A DNA stretch of 18,878 bases, from positions 31,858 through 50,735 of the forward strand of contig DHXS01000007.1 in assembly GCA_002413795.1 (NCBI GenBank). Direction: 5' to 3'. Shown piece by piece: positions 7,329 to 14,413 of this stretch. This DNA is from Candidatus Saccharibacteria bacterium UBA5150 (lineage in GTDB: Bacteria > Patescibacteriota > Saccharimonadia > Saccharimonadales > UBA4665). Position numbers and translations under genes: made by a program. The notes under the pieces are model-generated. The model was not told the DNA's origin and did no database searches. It worked only from the letters and a program-made list of their open reading frames with translations. Within the stretch, counting starts at the first letter, position 1. Every line of letters starts with the position of its first letter.

Positions 7329-7843
7329 GACACTGCCTCTGCCGCCGGCGTTTCGCCGGCAGCCAGCTTCTTAAGCAATAGCTCGCGCTTACCGTCGAAC
7401 TTATGGCGCAGGGTAAAGTCAAAATAATGACTGGCGCCGCGAACCATACAGCCGGCACCGATGGTGGGCTGCAGACCGATTGTCAGCAGTACCTGGGGAT
7501 GGATTTCGCGTCTTAGCCAAGTCATCAGTTTTTCGATAAAAACTACCGACGGATCGGCGCTGAAGCTAATATGCAGCACCGGCGACTGCTTCTTAACGGC
7601 CGCCAGAAATTGGCTCAGGCTTTTTCGGTCGGCCTCATGTAATAGATTTAGCTTGTTGAGCTGGATGGTCTGGTCCATAAGCTGGCTGGTTTTAGGTACC
7701 CTCACGGCCTCGCCGCCTTTGCGCAGTTTCAGCTGCAACATGACGTCATCAATCGCTTCCAGTTCGCGCACCAGCCGGTTTACGTCAACCGGGCCGGCGA
7801 CAAGCACCGGCAGCTTGAGAGTCTGATTCGTTTCATGCGCCAC
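7325..7843 (-). CDS. atpH: ATP synthase delta subunit (OSCP-like), GTG start
   Basis: Delta ties the peripheral stalk (b) to the top of F1. The C-terminal half of this 172-residue protein resembles the delta C-terminal domain: HISFSADPSVVFIEKLM, then LTIGLQPTIGAGCMVRGAS, and DFTLRHKFDGKRELLLKKLA. The N-terminal half is helical and poorly conserved. I choose the GTG at 7843 because GAGG lies 9 bases upstream and the resulting overlap with the atpF stop is 11 bases. The frame is open 69 bases further upstream to an ATG at 7912, but that part lies inside atpF and reads as an unlikely Trp-rich leader (ISWTTSWVSW). The stop overlaps the atpA start (ATGA). Delta assignment rests on the C-terminal pattern plus operon position. 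Confidence 0.85.
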   Translation of the reverse strand: MAHETNQTLKLPVLVAGPVDVNRLVRELEAIDDVMLQLKLRKGGEAVRVPKTSQLMDQTIQLNKLNLLHEADRKSLSQFLAAVKKQSPVLHISFSADPSVVFIEKLMTWLRREIHPQVLLTIGLQPTIGAGCMVRGASHYFDFTLRHKFDGKRELLLKKLAAGETPAAEAVS

Positions 7844-8462
7844 TGAGAATATCCTCGATAATTGCTTTTTTGTTGGTCTCCAGCTCACCCAGGATGTAGT
7901 CCAGCTGATCATTCAGGTCAATCTGGTTGCCGATGGCCGCTAACACGTAATGATTGATGATATCGGCCATGTTAGATTCAAAGTGTTTTAGGAGCTGCTG
8001 CTTTTCGGCCAGGATTTCTTTTCGTACCTGATCGCTTAATTCGTGGCGCTGCTCGTCAATGGCCAGATTAGTTTTTTGGATGGAGTCGATGGCCAGTTGT
8101 TTGGCATCGGTGATGGACTGCTCGTATTTGGCGAATTCTTCTTTGAGCTTGCGGGTGATTTCGGTCTTCATAAATTCGTTGAGCTGAGACGTCGTCAGGC
8201 GCAGATCCTGCTGCAGGAACATGGCGTTTTCACCAATGATTTTCTCGAAGTGCAGGCGGCCGCGGTTGCGCAGTTCCTCGCGGAATTCATTGTTAAAGAT
8301 ACTCTCCACGTCTTCCCTGGCGGCCGCGGCTATGGAGCCGGGCTGTGGTTTGCCCGCGACGACGCCGGCCGGCGTACGGCCAACACGAACCGCCAGCCAG
8401 ATAAAAGCCAGGCCTGAGGCGCCCAGCGTCGCCAGAATTAGAGCCAGCCACCAGATTGTCAT
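7833..8462 (-). CDS. atpF: ATP synthase Fo b subunit (peripheral stalk)
   Basis: The 209-residue protein starts with a single membrane helix (about residues 4-25), followed by a short Gly/Pro/Ala linker (31-44) and a long charged helical region (about 48-175) rich in Glu, Lys, Arg and Gln. This is the b-subunit layout of membrane anchor plus coiled-coil stalk. Sequence conservation is weak, so the call depends on architecture and on being first in an operon with atpH, A, G, D and C. The usual upstream genes atpB and atpE are absent: the preceding 46 bases hold a promoter, then the cysteine desulfurase gene. An SD-like GGTGGG lies 9 bases before the ATG. Confidence 0.85.
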   Translation of the reverse strand: MTIWWLALILATLGASGLAFIWLAVRVGRTPAGVVAGKPQPGSIAAAAREDVESIFNNEFREELRNRGRLHFEKIIGENAMFLQQDLRLTTSQLNEFMKTEITRKLKEEFAKYEQSITDAKQLAIDSIQKTNLAIDEQRHELSDQVRKEILAEKQQLLKHFESNMADIINHYVLAAIGNQIDLNDQLDYILGELETNKKAIIEDILSGA

Positions 8463-8471
8463 TTTTGTTTA

Positions 8472-8512
8472 CCCACCATGATTATATACCGAAGTCAGTA
8501 TACCGCATTCAA
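8472..8512 (-). promoter_or_regulatory. Promoter and ribosome binding site of the atp operon
   Basis: On the minus strand TTGAAT (8507-8512) overlaps the stop codon of the cysteine desulfurase gene. Overlapping -10 candidates TATATA (8483-8488, 18-base spacer) and TATAAT (8481-8486, 20-base spacer) follow. GGTGGG (8472-8477) lies 9 bases before the atpF ATG. The position shows that the operon as built here begins with atpF. Confidence 0.55.
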
Positions 8513-9651
8513 GTTGTTAGCGAAAGCAAATTAATCAAGCTTTTTACGGTTTGTTCTAGCATGGCCTTTTCGGTCGCCCGGCCTAGGCTGAAACGCAGGC
8601 TGGAACGGGCTTCAGCCTCGCTTAGTCCAATGGCTTTCAGGACATGCGACGGCTCCTCGTTGCTGGCACTGCAGGCCGAGCCGGCGGCGGCCAAAATACC
8701 AGCCTGCTCGAGCTGTATCAATAATCTCTCATTATCTTGGCCCGGAAAAGTCAGGTGAACATTATTCGGCAGGCGCCAGCGGCGCGAACCGTTAATAACG
8801 GCCGTCGGCGCGGCGGCGCCCACTTGTTGGAAGAATTGTTCTTGAAGCGTTTGCAGCCTCTTGGACTCTTCGTGGCGGCTGTTTTGGGCAATTTCCAGGG
8901 CCGTAGCCAGGCCGGCGGCGGCGGCCACGTTCTCGGTTCCGGAGCGCAGGCCGCGCTCCTGGCCGCCGCCTTCGATCAAGGGCAACAGCCTTACGCCGGC
9001 TTTGACGTACAAAGCGGCGGACTGCTTGGGACCATAGATTTTGCCGCCGTTAACGGTTAGTAAGTCGACTCCCAACCGGGCCACGTGCAAGTCCAGATAA
9101 TTGCCAGCCTGGGCGGCATCGGTGTGAAAATACAGGGGTAGATTGGGGCGGCCGCGGCGCTTGGCGGCGATTATTTTGGCAATCTCGCGCAGCGGCTGGA
9201 CGGTGCCGATTTCGTTATTGGCATAACCGATGCTAACCAGCACGGTTTTATCGTCCAGCTGGCGCTCCAGTTCGGCCGAGTCCAGCCGCCCGTCGGCCGT
9301 CACGGCGACCTGCCGGCAGTCATAGCCCGCCGCGGCCGCCAGCACCGATTCGTGCTCAATGGCGCTAACCAATACATTCCCCTCCGGGAACTGGCGCATC
9401 ACGCCGTGAATAGCCAGGTTATTAGCCTCGGTGCCGCCGGCCGTAAAGATAATCTCGGCGGGCCGGGCGCCCAGCCAGTGAGCGATAGTCGAGCGGGCCC
9501 TGTCCAGGCCCTTCCTGGCCATAATAGCGGGTTCATAAGTGGCCGACGGGTTATAAAAAATGTCCGAATAATAAGGCTGCATAGCCTTTAGGACTCGAGG
9601 GTCCAGGGGCGTGGCGGCGGCGTGATCCAGATAAATAAGTGGTTTGGCCAT
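8509..9651 (-). CDS. iscS: Cysteine desulfurase (IscS/NifS family)
   Basis: This PLP enzyme takes sulfur from cysteine and carries it as a persulfide for Fe-S clusters and tRNA thiolation. The 380 residues open with YLDHAAATPLDPRV, followed by NPSATYEPA, FTAGGTEANNLAIHGV (about 69-84), SAIEHESVL, NNEIGTVQPL, and HTDAAQAGNY with the PLP-ring aspartate D178. The PLP lysine is K204 in NGGKIYGPKQ; the residue before it is glycine where IscS proteins usually have histidine. The catalytic cysteine is C327 in GSACSASNEEPSHVL, a loop as long as in group I IscS. Length is normal (about 385-400). The most likely client in the window is MnmA; no iscU or iscR is seen nearby. It follows tatD by 6 bases. 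The symbol could equally be nifS. Confidence 0.93.
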   Translation of the reverse strand: MAKPLIYLDHAAATPLDPRVLKAMQPYYSDIFYNPSATYEPAIMARKGLDRARSTIAHWLGARPAEIIFTAGGTEANNLAIHGVMRQFPEGNVLVSAIEHESVLAAAAGYDCRQVAVTADGRLDSAELERQLDDKTVLVSIGYANNEIGTVQPLREIAKIIAAKRRGRPNLPLYFHTDAAQAGNYLDLHVARLGVDLLTVNGGKIYGPKQSAALYVKAGVRLLPLIEGGGQERGLRSGTENVAAAAGLATALEIAQNSRHEESKRLQTLQEQFFQQVGAAAPTAVINGSRRWRLPNNVHLTFPGQDNERLLIQLEQAGILAAAGSACSASNEEPSHVLKAIGLSEAEARSSLRFSLGRATEKAMLEQTVKSLINLLSLTT

Positions 9652-9657
9652 CTTGTT

Positions 9658-10467
9658 CTATATCCCAAAAAGTTTACGGGCATTAGCCGTAGTGGTGGTA
9701 GCCAGCCCGGCCTGGTCTTCCCCGCGCAAAGTGGCCAGAAAACCGGCGACTTCAACCAGCAGTTTTGGTTCATTTAGGCTGCCGCGGTGAGGGTGAGGGG
9801 CCAAAAACGGAGCGTCGGTTTCCAGCACCAGCCTGTCCACCGGCACCGATTTGTAAACCGCCAGTTGGTCTGGCTTTTTGGCAAAAGTGGCGATGCCGTT
9901 AACGCCGATGTAAAGCCCCCTGTCCAGGCCTTTACGGAGGTTGTCCGCCGAGTCGGTGTAACTGTGCAAGACACCCCGCAGGCCCTTATAGGCGTCAAAG
10001 ACCGGCCAGAAATCGTCAAAGGCTTCGCGCACATGGAAAATCAGCGGTAAATCGGCCGCCAGCGCCAGCTCAATCTGGAATTCCAGCACCTTGACCTGAT
10101 CGGCTTTGGGCGAATGCTGGTAGTAATAATCCAGGCCGCACTCGCCAATAGCCACCACCTTGGGCTCCATAGCCAGGGCGGCTAAATCCGGCACCTTGCG
10201 GCCGCCCAGGTAATGCTGTGCCTCGTGCGGATGGATGCCGATGCTGGCCCAGCAACCATCGTGCTTGGCGGCAAAAGCCACCGCCAGCCGGCTGTCTTCC
10301 AGATCACAGCCGACACAAATCAGCCGCGTTACGCCGGCTTCCGCCGCTCGCTCAACCAGCGCGTCACCGCTTAGATCGGGATTCTTGGCCCACAGTTGGC
10401 GGGTGGTTCGTTCGCCGCTGTCCAGCCCGGCCGATTGGATATGGCAATGGGTATCAACCAGTTTCAT
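9658..10467 (-). CDS. tatD: TatD-family metal-dependent hydrolase (probable DNase)
   Basis: TatD proteins are TIM-barrel metallohydrolases linked to 3'-5' DNA/RNA exonuclease activity. With the ATG at 10467 the protein is 269 residues and begins MKLVDTHCHI, where H7 and H9 are metal ligands. E109 in AIGECGLDYYY, H145 in IFHVREAF, H168 in LHSYTDS and D218 in LETDAPFLAP complete the site. The frame is also open from a GTG at 10488 (seven more residues), but family members start two or three residues before the DTHCH motif, so I prefer the ATG. Either start overlaps the metG stop, so translation is probably coupled; no clear SD is seen. The length is typical (about 260). Confidence 0.93.
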   Translation of the reverse strand: MKLVDTHCHIQSAGLDSGERTTRQLWAKNPDLSGDALVERAAEAGVTRLICVGCDLEDSRLAVAFAAKHDGCWASIGIHPHEAQHYLGGRKVPDLAALAMEPKVVAIGECGLDYYYQHSPKADQVKVLEFQIELALAADLPLIFHVREAFDDFWPVFDAYKGLRGVLHSYTDSADNLRKGLDRGLYIGVNGIATFAKKPDQLAVYKSVPVDRLVLETDAPFLAPHPHRGSLNEPKLLVEVAGFLATLRGEDQAGLATTTTANARKLFGI

Positions 10468-11893
10468 GCTTCGGAAAGAGAGTGTCACTGCTGGACTTTA
10501 CTTTGCCGTCGGCGAAGATGGCCTGGATTTTGGCGGTCGTGTCCGGCAGGAACGGCTCCAGCAGGCGGGCTATGTTTAGCAGGGAGCTTACCTGGTAATC
10601 CAGCACTTCGCCCAGATGTTCGGCGTCACCGTCTTTGGCTATGGCCCACGGTTTTTCTTCGTCGATGTACTGGTTGAGGCCGCGGACCTGGCCCCACACC
10701 TCGTCGAGCGCCCGGTCAAACTTGCAGGCCGCCAGGGCGGCCTCGTACTGGGCGATATCGTGCTCGGACGCCGGCAATTCACCTATATTGCCATCCTTGT
10801 ATTTAACGATCATGGCCACCGTGCGCTGGACGGCGTTACCCAACTCGTTGGCCAGTTCATTATTGTAAGCCGCCTCCAGGCGCTGCCAGCTAAAATCGCC
10901 GTCTTCGTAGCTGGGCACATGCCGCAGGAAATAGTAACGGCAGGCGTCAACGCCGTATTTATCGACGATTTCGGACGGATGGACGACGTTGCCGATTGAT
11001 TTGCTCATTTTCTTGCCTTCGACGGTCACGAAACCGTGCACGTACAGTTGTTTGGGCAACGGCAGGCCAAGGCTCATCAGCATGGCCGGCCAAATGGCGG
11101 CGTGAAAACGTAAAATATCCTTGCCGATTACCTGCACGTTAGCCGGCCAGAACTGCTTAAAATCCTTGTTTTCCGGGTAGCCCAGCACCGTAATGTAATT
11201 CATCAGAGCTTCGAACCAGACATACATGATCTGCCGGTCATCACCGGGCACCGGTATGCCCCAGGCAATTTTTTCCTGGGGCCGCGAAATGCTGATATCT
11301 TCCAGGCCGCCCTTTAAAACGCTCATAATCTCGTTGCGGCGGGTTTCCGGCACGATCCGCAGATCGCCGCTTTCGATGGCTTTGGTAACGGCTTTGCCGT
11401 AGGCGCTAAGCTTAAAAAAGTAGTTTTCTTCCTCGATTTTTTCGTAGGGCCGGTTGTGGTTCGGGCAGACACCCTTGTTGGCCTTGACCTCGGCTTCGCT
11501 GAAAAAGGCTTCGTCGCCGGTGCAGTACCAGCCGACGTACTTACCTTTGTAAATGTCTTTGGACAGCGATTGCCAGATTAATTTGGCGCGCTGTTCGTGG
11601 CCCGGGTCGGTGGTGCGGATAAAGCGGTTGTTGCTGATGTTCAGCAGCTCGCCCAGCGCCTGGAAGCGCTGGCTGATCTCATCCGTAAAGGCCTTAGGAT
11701 CCAGCTTTTGCTCGGCGGCTTTCTCGGCCACCTTACCGCCGTGCTCATCGGTGCCGGTGCTAAAAATAACGTCATCGCCCTGCTGGCGGGCCCGGCGGGC
11801 CAGCACATCGGCGTAAAGCAATTCCATAGCAAAACCGATATGCGGCTCGGCATTCACATAAGGAATCGACGTACATACGTAATACTTACTCAT
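10454..11893 (-). CDS. metG: Methionyl-tRNA synthetase
   Basis: MetRS charges tRNA-Met, including the initiator. The 479-residue class I enzyme begins SKYYVCTSIPYVNAEPHIG, where H18-I19-G20-F21 is the HIGH motif. TGTDEHGGK follows at about 46-54, the connective peptide contains YCTGDEAFFSEAEV and a single CPNH (143-146) instead of a four-cysteine zinc knuckle, and KKMSKSIGN (294-302) holds the KMSKS loop. The anticodon-binding helical domain follows, and there is no C-terminal Trbp111-like dimer domain. It lies 14 bases downstream of the trehalase gene; TACACT ends 6 bases before the ATG and may serve as a -10 element. It overlaps tatD. Confidence 0.96.
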   Translation of the reverse strand: MSKYYVCTSIPYVNAEPHIGFAMELLYADVLARRARQQGDDVIFSTGTDEHGGKVAEKAAEQKLDPKAFTDEISQRFQALGELLNISNNRFIRTTDPGHEQRAKLIWQSLSKDIYKGKYVGWYCTGDEAFFSEAEVKANKGVCPNHNRPYEKIEEENYFFKLSAYGKAVTKAIESGDLRIVPETRRNEIMSVLKGGLEDISISRPQEKIAWGIPVPGDDRQIMYVWFEALMNYITVLGYPENKDFKQFWPANVQVIGKDILRFHAAIWPAMLMSLGLPLPKQLYVHGFVTVEGKKMSKSIGNVVHPSEIVDKYGVDACRYYFLRHVPSYEDGDFSWQRLEAAYNNELANELGNAVQRTVAMIVKYKDGNIGELPASEHDIAQYEAALAACKFDRALDEVWGQVRGLNQYIDEEKPWAIAKDGDAEHLGEVLDYQVSSLLNIARLLEPFLPDTTAKIQAIFADGKVKSSSDTLFPKHETG

Positions 11894-11907
11894 CTTTATA
11901 GTGTACC

Positions 11908-13209
11908 TTACAGGGGGCGGTCGACGTAATCGCGGCAGAAGGCTTCGAAAACAGAGTTGGTCCAGCCGAAACCGGTCTGCGACGGGTAAAGGCCTTTGAC
12001 CGGCGGTTTTTCGGGCGCCACAACATTATATTTTTCTAGGAACATGTGGTCGCTGTTGAACCATTGCATGTTTGTTTTAAGCCATTTCATGGCGATCCGC
12101 CGGGCGTCGTGGTGATAGCCGTAGCGTTCCAACGCCTTAACGACGATAAAGTGCAGCGGCGCCCAGCCGTTGGGATAGGCCCACTGGGTGGGCAGACTGC
12201 CCAGTACAAACTGGCTGAACGGCAGTGCGTCTGTGGTGGCCAGGCCGCCCTTGTGCTCGAATTTGCGCAGGGCCTTCACTAAAGATGCCGCCTGGTCTTC
12301 GCTAACCATGCCGGCCCACATCGGGAAGAAAGTCGCCAAACTGCTGACCGGGCCCTTTTTCTTTTTAACGTAGTTATAGTCGAAGTAGAGGCCGCGGCCG
12401 TTGTCCCACATCAGATCGTTAATGGTGGCCTGGCGCGCGGCGGCGGCGTTGTCCCACTTGGCCGCGGCCCGCTTATCGTCAAAGATCCGAGCCGCCCGGG
12501 CAAAGTCGGTTTCGTATTTATAAAGCAGGGCGTTTAGGTCGACCGGCAGGAAATTAAGCGCCCGGCGCTCGAAGCGCGGCGTCATATCCCAGCCGCTCTC
12601 GGCTTCCGCCAGATCGTGCAAATAATTAATGTCGTAGTACCGGCTGAGGTCGCGGTGAACCCGCCGTTCGTTGGGCTTCTTAACACCCATCCAGACGGTT
12701 TGGTATTCCTGCTCGGCTATGGCTATGGACTCCTTGAGCCAGGCGTCACCGGGTTTATAGTTCTGGTAAACGTCAAAAATAAAAGTCGTCAAAAACGGCG
12801 GCTGGGAACGGCCGGTCAGGTAGGTGCGCGAGGCGTTGGGAATGACCTTAAAACGCTTAAACAAAACCAATAGGTTCTCCAGGACGCCGGTTACCAGCTC
12901 CCGGTGTTCGTCATCCATCATGCCCTGCACCATGAAATAACTGTCCCAGTAATAGAGCTCGTTATAATCGAAGCCGGTCCGTTCACGGTAGGACGGCACC
13001 AGATAGGGCTTGGGCAGGCCCAGCAGGCTTTCGTCGTCTTTAGGGTGAAAGCGTTCGACCTTGGTCCAATACTTGGCGATGTATTCGCGGGCGGCCAGAA
13101 CCTCTTCCGGGCCCAGTTCTTTGTCCGGCCGGAAAGACAGCGGCAAGGCTTTGGAAGCCTTGGTAACCAGCTGGCGGGCTTTATCTTTAGCTTTTCCGAA
13201 TTGTTCCAT
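11908..13209 (-). CDS. Trehalase-like glycoside hydrolase (GH37)
   Basis: GH37 enzymes hydrolyse alpha,alpha-trehalose to two glucoses. The 433-residue protein carries degenerate forms of both trehalase signatures: YNELYYWDSYF at about 82-92 (family ExYxWDxY) and QWAYPNGWAP at 342-351 (family QWDxPxGWAP). Between them are NASRTYLTGRSQPPFLT (125-141) and AEAESGWDMTPRF (201-213), with D208 at the catalytic-acid position. LEKYNV (391-396) supplies E392 at the catalytic-base position. Both catalytic residues are therefore present. No signal peptide is seen, so the enzyme should be cytoplasmic. It is shorter than E. coli TreA/TreF (about 550), mainly at the ends. Specificity for trehalose is inferred; a related alpha-glucosidase clan could look similar. 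It sits directly after the rrm terminator and leads into metG. Confidence 0.85.
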   Translation of the reverse strand: MEQFGKAKDKARQLVTKASKALPLSFRPDKELGPEEVLAAREYIAKYWTKVERFHPKDDESLLGLPKPYLVPSYRERTGFDYNELYYWDSYFMVQGMMDDEHRELVTGVLENLLVLFKRFKVIPNASRTYLTGRSQPPFLTTFIFDVYQNYKPGDAWLKESIAIAEQEYQTVWMGVKKPNERRVHRDLSRYYDINYLHDLAEAESGWDMTPRFERRALNFLPVDLNALLYKYETDFARAARIFDDKRAAAKWDNAAAARQATINDLMWDNGRGLYFDYNYVKKKKGPVSSLATFFPMWAGMVSEDQAASLVKALRKFEHKGGLATTDALPFSQFVLGSLPTQWAYPNGWAPLHFIVVKALERYGYHHDARRIAMKWLKTNMQWFNSDHMFLEKYNVVAPEKPPVKGLYPSQTGFGWTNSVFEAFCRDYVDRPL

Positions 13210-13225
13210 ACATAACAGCCTACAC

Positions 13226-13257
13226 GAAAATACCCCCTAAATCACGGGGGTATTTTC
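13226..13257 (-). terminator. Intrinsic terminator after the RRM gene
   Basis: A perfect 12-bp stem (GAAAATACCCCC paired with GGGGGTATTTTC) encloses an 8-base loop, 16 bases beyond the RRM stop codon. The A/T-rich ends supply a U-tract inside the stem base on both strands. It separates the RRM unit from the trehalase-metG-tatD-iscS cluster. Confidence 0.85.
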
Positions 13258-13273
13258 AGTTGCTTACGCTAAT

Positions 13274-13558
13274 TTAGTAGCGATCGCCGCCGCTTGGGCG
13301 AGGACGGTCTTCGCGGGGACGAGCCTCGCTGACCACGATGGGTCGGCCGTCAAGCTCTTTGCCGTTCAGCTGATCGACAGCGGCCTTAGCCTCTTCGTCG
13401 CTGGACATTTCTACGAAACCGAAGCCCTTGCTGCGGTTTGTTTCGCGATCGACAATCACGCTAGCTGACACAACTGTGCCGGCCTGCGAGAAAAAATCCT
13501 TAAGACTGTCGTCATTGGTTGCCCATGCTAGGGAACCGATAAATAGTTTGGTTGCCAT
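13274..13558 (-). CDS. RRM-domain RNA-binding protein
   Basis: This is a 94-residue single RNA recognition motif. RNP2 is KLFIGSL (4-10) and RNP1 is KGFGFVEM (44-51), both with the aromatic RNA-stacking residues in place. The beta4 strand GRPIVVSEARPR leads to a short Arg/Pro tail (PREDRPRPSGGDRY). The layout matches the small bacterial RRM proteins known in cyanobacteria and other phyla, several of which are cold-induced RNA chaperones. The tail resembles a shortened RG-rich tail. AGGAG lies at 13564-13568 just before the ATG. The gene is monocistronic: a long leader with hairpins precedes it and a strong terminator follows. Targets are unknown. Confidence 0.95.
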   Translation of the reverse strand: MATKLFIGSLAWATNDDSLKDFFSQAGTVVSASVIVDRETNRSKGFGFVEMSSDEEAKAAVDQLNGKELDGRPIVVSEARPREDRPRPSGGDRY

Positions 13559-13686
13559 TTACTCTCCTATGTGACCGAGGTAACCTGGCAAACCAGTAGC
13601 TGCGCCTCTGAAACACTTAACTTATTACTTACTATTAGCAGCTCTTTTAGCACAGTTAGTGTAACAGTTATTGATCTGGGCCACAA
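13559..13686 (-). promoter_or_regulatory. Promoter and structured leader of the RRM gene
   Basis: Minus strand: TTGTGG (13681-13686), a 17-base spacer and TGT-TACACT (hexamer 13658-13663) form a plausible extended -10 promoter. The implied leader is roughly 90 bases. It contains a nested hairpin: CTGG/CCAG at 13593-13596 and 13585-13588 around a 4-base loop, within GAGG/CCTC at 13605-13608 and 13577-13580. An SD sequence AGGAG is at 13564-13568. Long structured leaders are common in cold-shock genes; function here is inferred. Confidence 0.45.
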
Positions 13687-13712
13687 GGGTTAATTTTGCA
13701 GGCTCTAACAGA

Positions 13713-14369
13713 TTATTGGACATCAACCAGCTGAACTTCGAACACCAGCACGGCATTAGGCGGCACCGGCCCCTGCCCTTTATCGCCATAGCCGACGGCC
13801 GGCGGCACGATCACCAGCCGGGTGCCGCCGACCTTCATACCCACAATTGACTGTTCCATTCCCAGGATCACCTGGTGCGCGCCAACCGTAAAAACCAGCG
13901 GCTGAAGTTTGCCGTCCGACCCGGCCCGCAACTGATCGAACAGCGTGCCGTCGGTCAGCCAGCCCTTATAAAGGATGGCCACTTTGCTGTCGGCCGCCAC
14001 CTCTTTGCCGCTGCCCGCCTGGACCTCACCAAATAAACCGCTGTTGCCATCCTTGTACTTGTCGTACTGGGCGAAACTGGCCGGATCAATGCCGTTTGAC
14101 CCGGAGGAACTGGCGCCGCCCGACGAACCGGACGATTTCTGGCCCAGGTCGAGCTGGCCCAAACTGCTGGCCCCACCGCCCGAGCTAACGCTCAAGCCGC
14201 CGCTTGTATCGGCAGTTGGCTGGTTAAGCGAAATAATATGATTGCCGACCGTTTGCGATAATTTCTTGACCGGCTTATTATGGTGCCCATGCCACAGCAG
14301 ATAGCCGCCTATCAGCACGACCGCCGCGCTAAAGCCAGCCACCACCCCGATGATTTCTCTTTTGGTCAT
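13713..14369 (-). CDS. Membrane-anchored FKBP-type peptidyl-prolyl isomerase
   Basis: The 218-residue protein has a short basic start, a membrane helix at about 8-26, a low-complexity Ser/Gly/Ala linker (about 55-92) and a C-terminal FKBP domain (about 118-218). The FKBP signatures are VAILYKGWLTDGTLFDQ, FTVGAHQVILGMEQSIVGMKVGG (split here as FTVGAHQVILGMEQ plus SIVGMKVGG), RLVIVPPAVGYGDKG, and VPPNAVLVFEVQLVDV. FKBPs catalyse cis-trans isomerisation at proline. The N-in anchor places the domain outside the cytoplasmic membrane, so a role in folding of secreted proteins is likely. It is divergent from the plus-strand gene at 14414, with the -10 hexamer TACAAT 8 bases before its ATG; AGGG within that gap could also act as a weak SD. 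Confidence 0.92.
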   Translation of the reverse strand: MTKREIIGVVAGFSAAVVLIGGYLLWHGHHNKPVKKLSQTVGNHIISLNQPTADTSGGLSVSSGGGASSLGQLDLGQKSSGSSGGASSSGSNGIDPASFAQYDKYKDGNSGLFGEVQAGSGKEVAADSKVAILYKGWLTDGTLFDQLRAGSDGKLQPLVFTVGAHQVILGMEQSIVGMKVGGTRLVIVPPAVGYGDKGQGPVPPNAVLVFEVQLVDVQ

Positions 14370-14374
14370 CTTCC

Positions 14375-14395
14375 CTAATTGTAAGCTATAATTAG
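14375..14395. promoter_or_regulatory. Divergent promoter core with imperfect dyad
   Basis: Two -10 hexamers face away from each other: TACAAT on the minus strand (14378-14383, for the FKBP gene) and TATAAT on the plus strand (14387-14392, for the gene at 14414). Together they form a 21-bp imperfect palindrome with arms CTAATT and AATTAG. No good -35 boxes are seen. The symmetry may merely reflect the two AT-rich -10 boxes, or mark a shared operator. Confidence 0.4.
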
Positions 14396-14413
14396 ATTAA
14401 TCGAAAAGGGGTT

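Noticed and set aside
7844..7912. Longer atpH starting at the upstream ATG
   Set aside because: The extra 23 residues lie inside atpF and are Trp-rich; the GTG at 7843 has GAGG 9 bases upstream and gives a normal-sized delta subunit.
8463..8508. Hidden atpE or atpB remnants upstream of atpF
   Set aside because: Only 46 bases are available and they read as a promoter and ribosome binding site.
10468..10488. TatD start at the upstream GTG
   Set aside because: Family proteins begin two or three residues before DTHCH; the ATG at 10467 fits this better and neither start has an SD.
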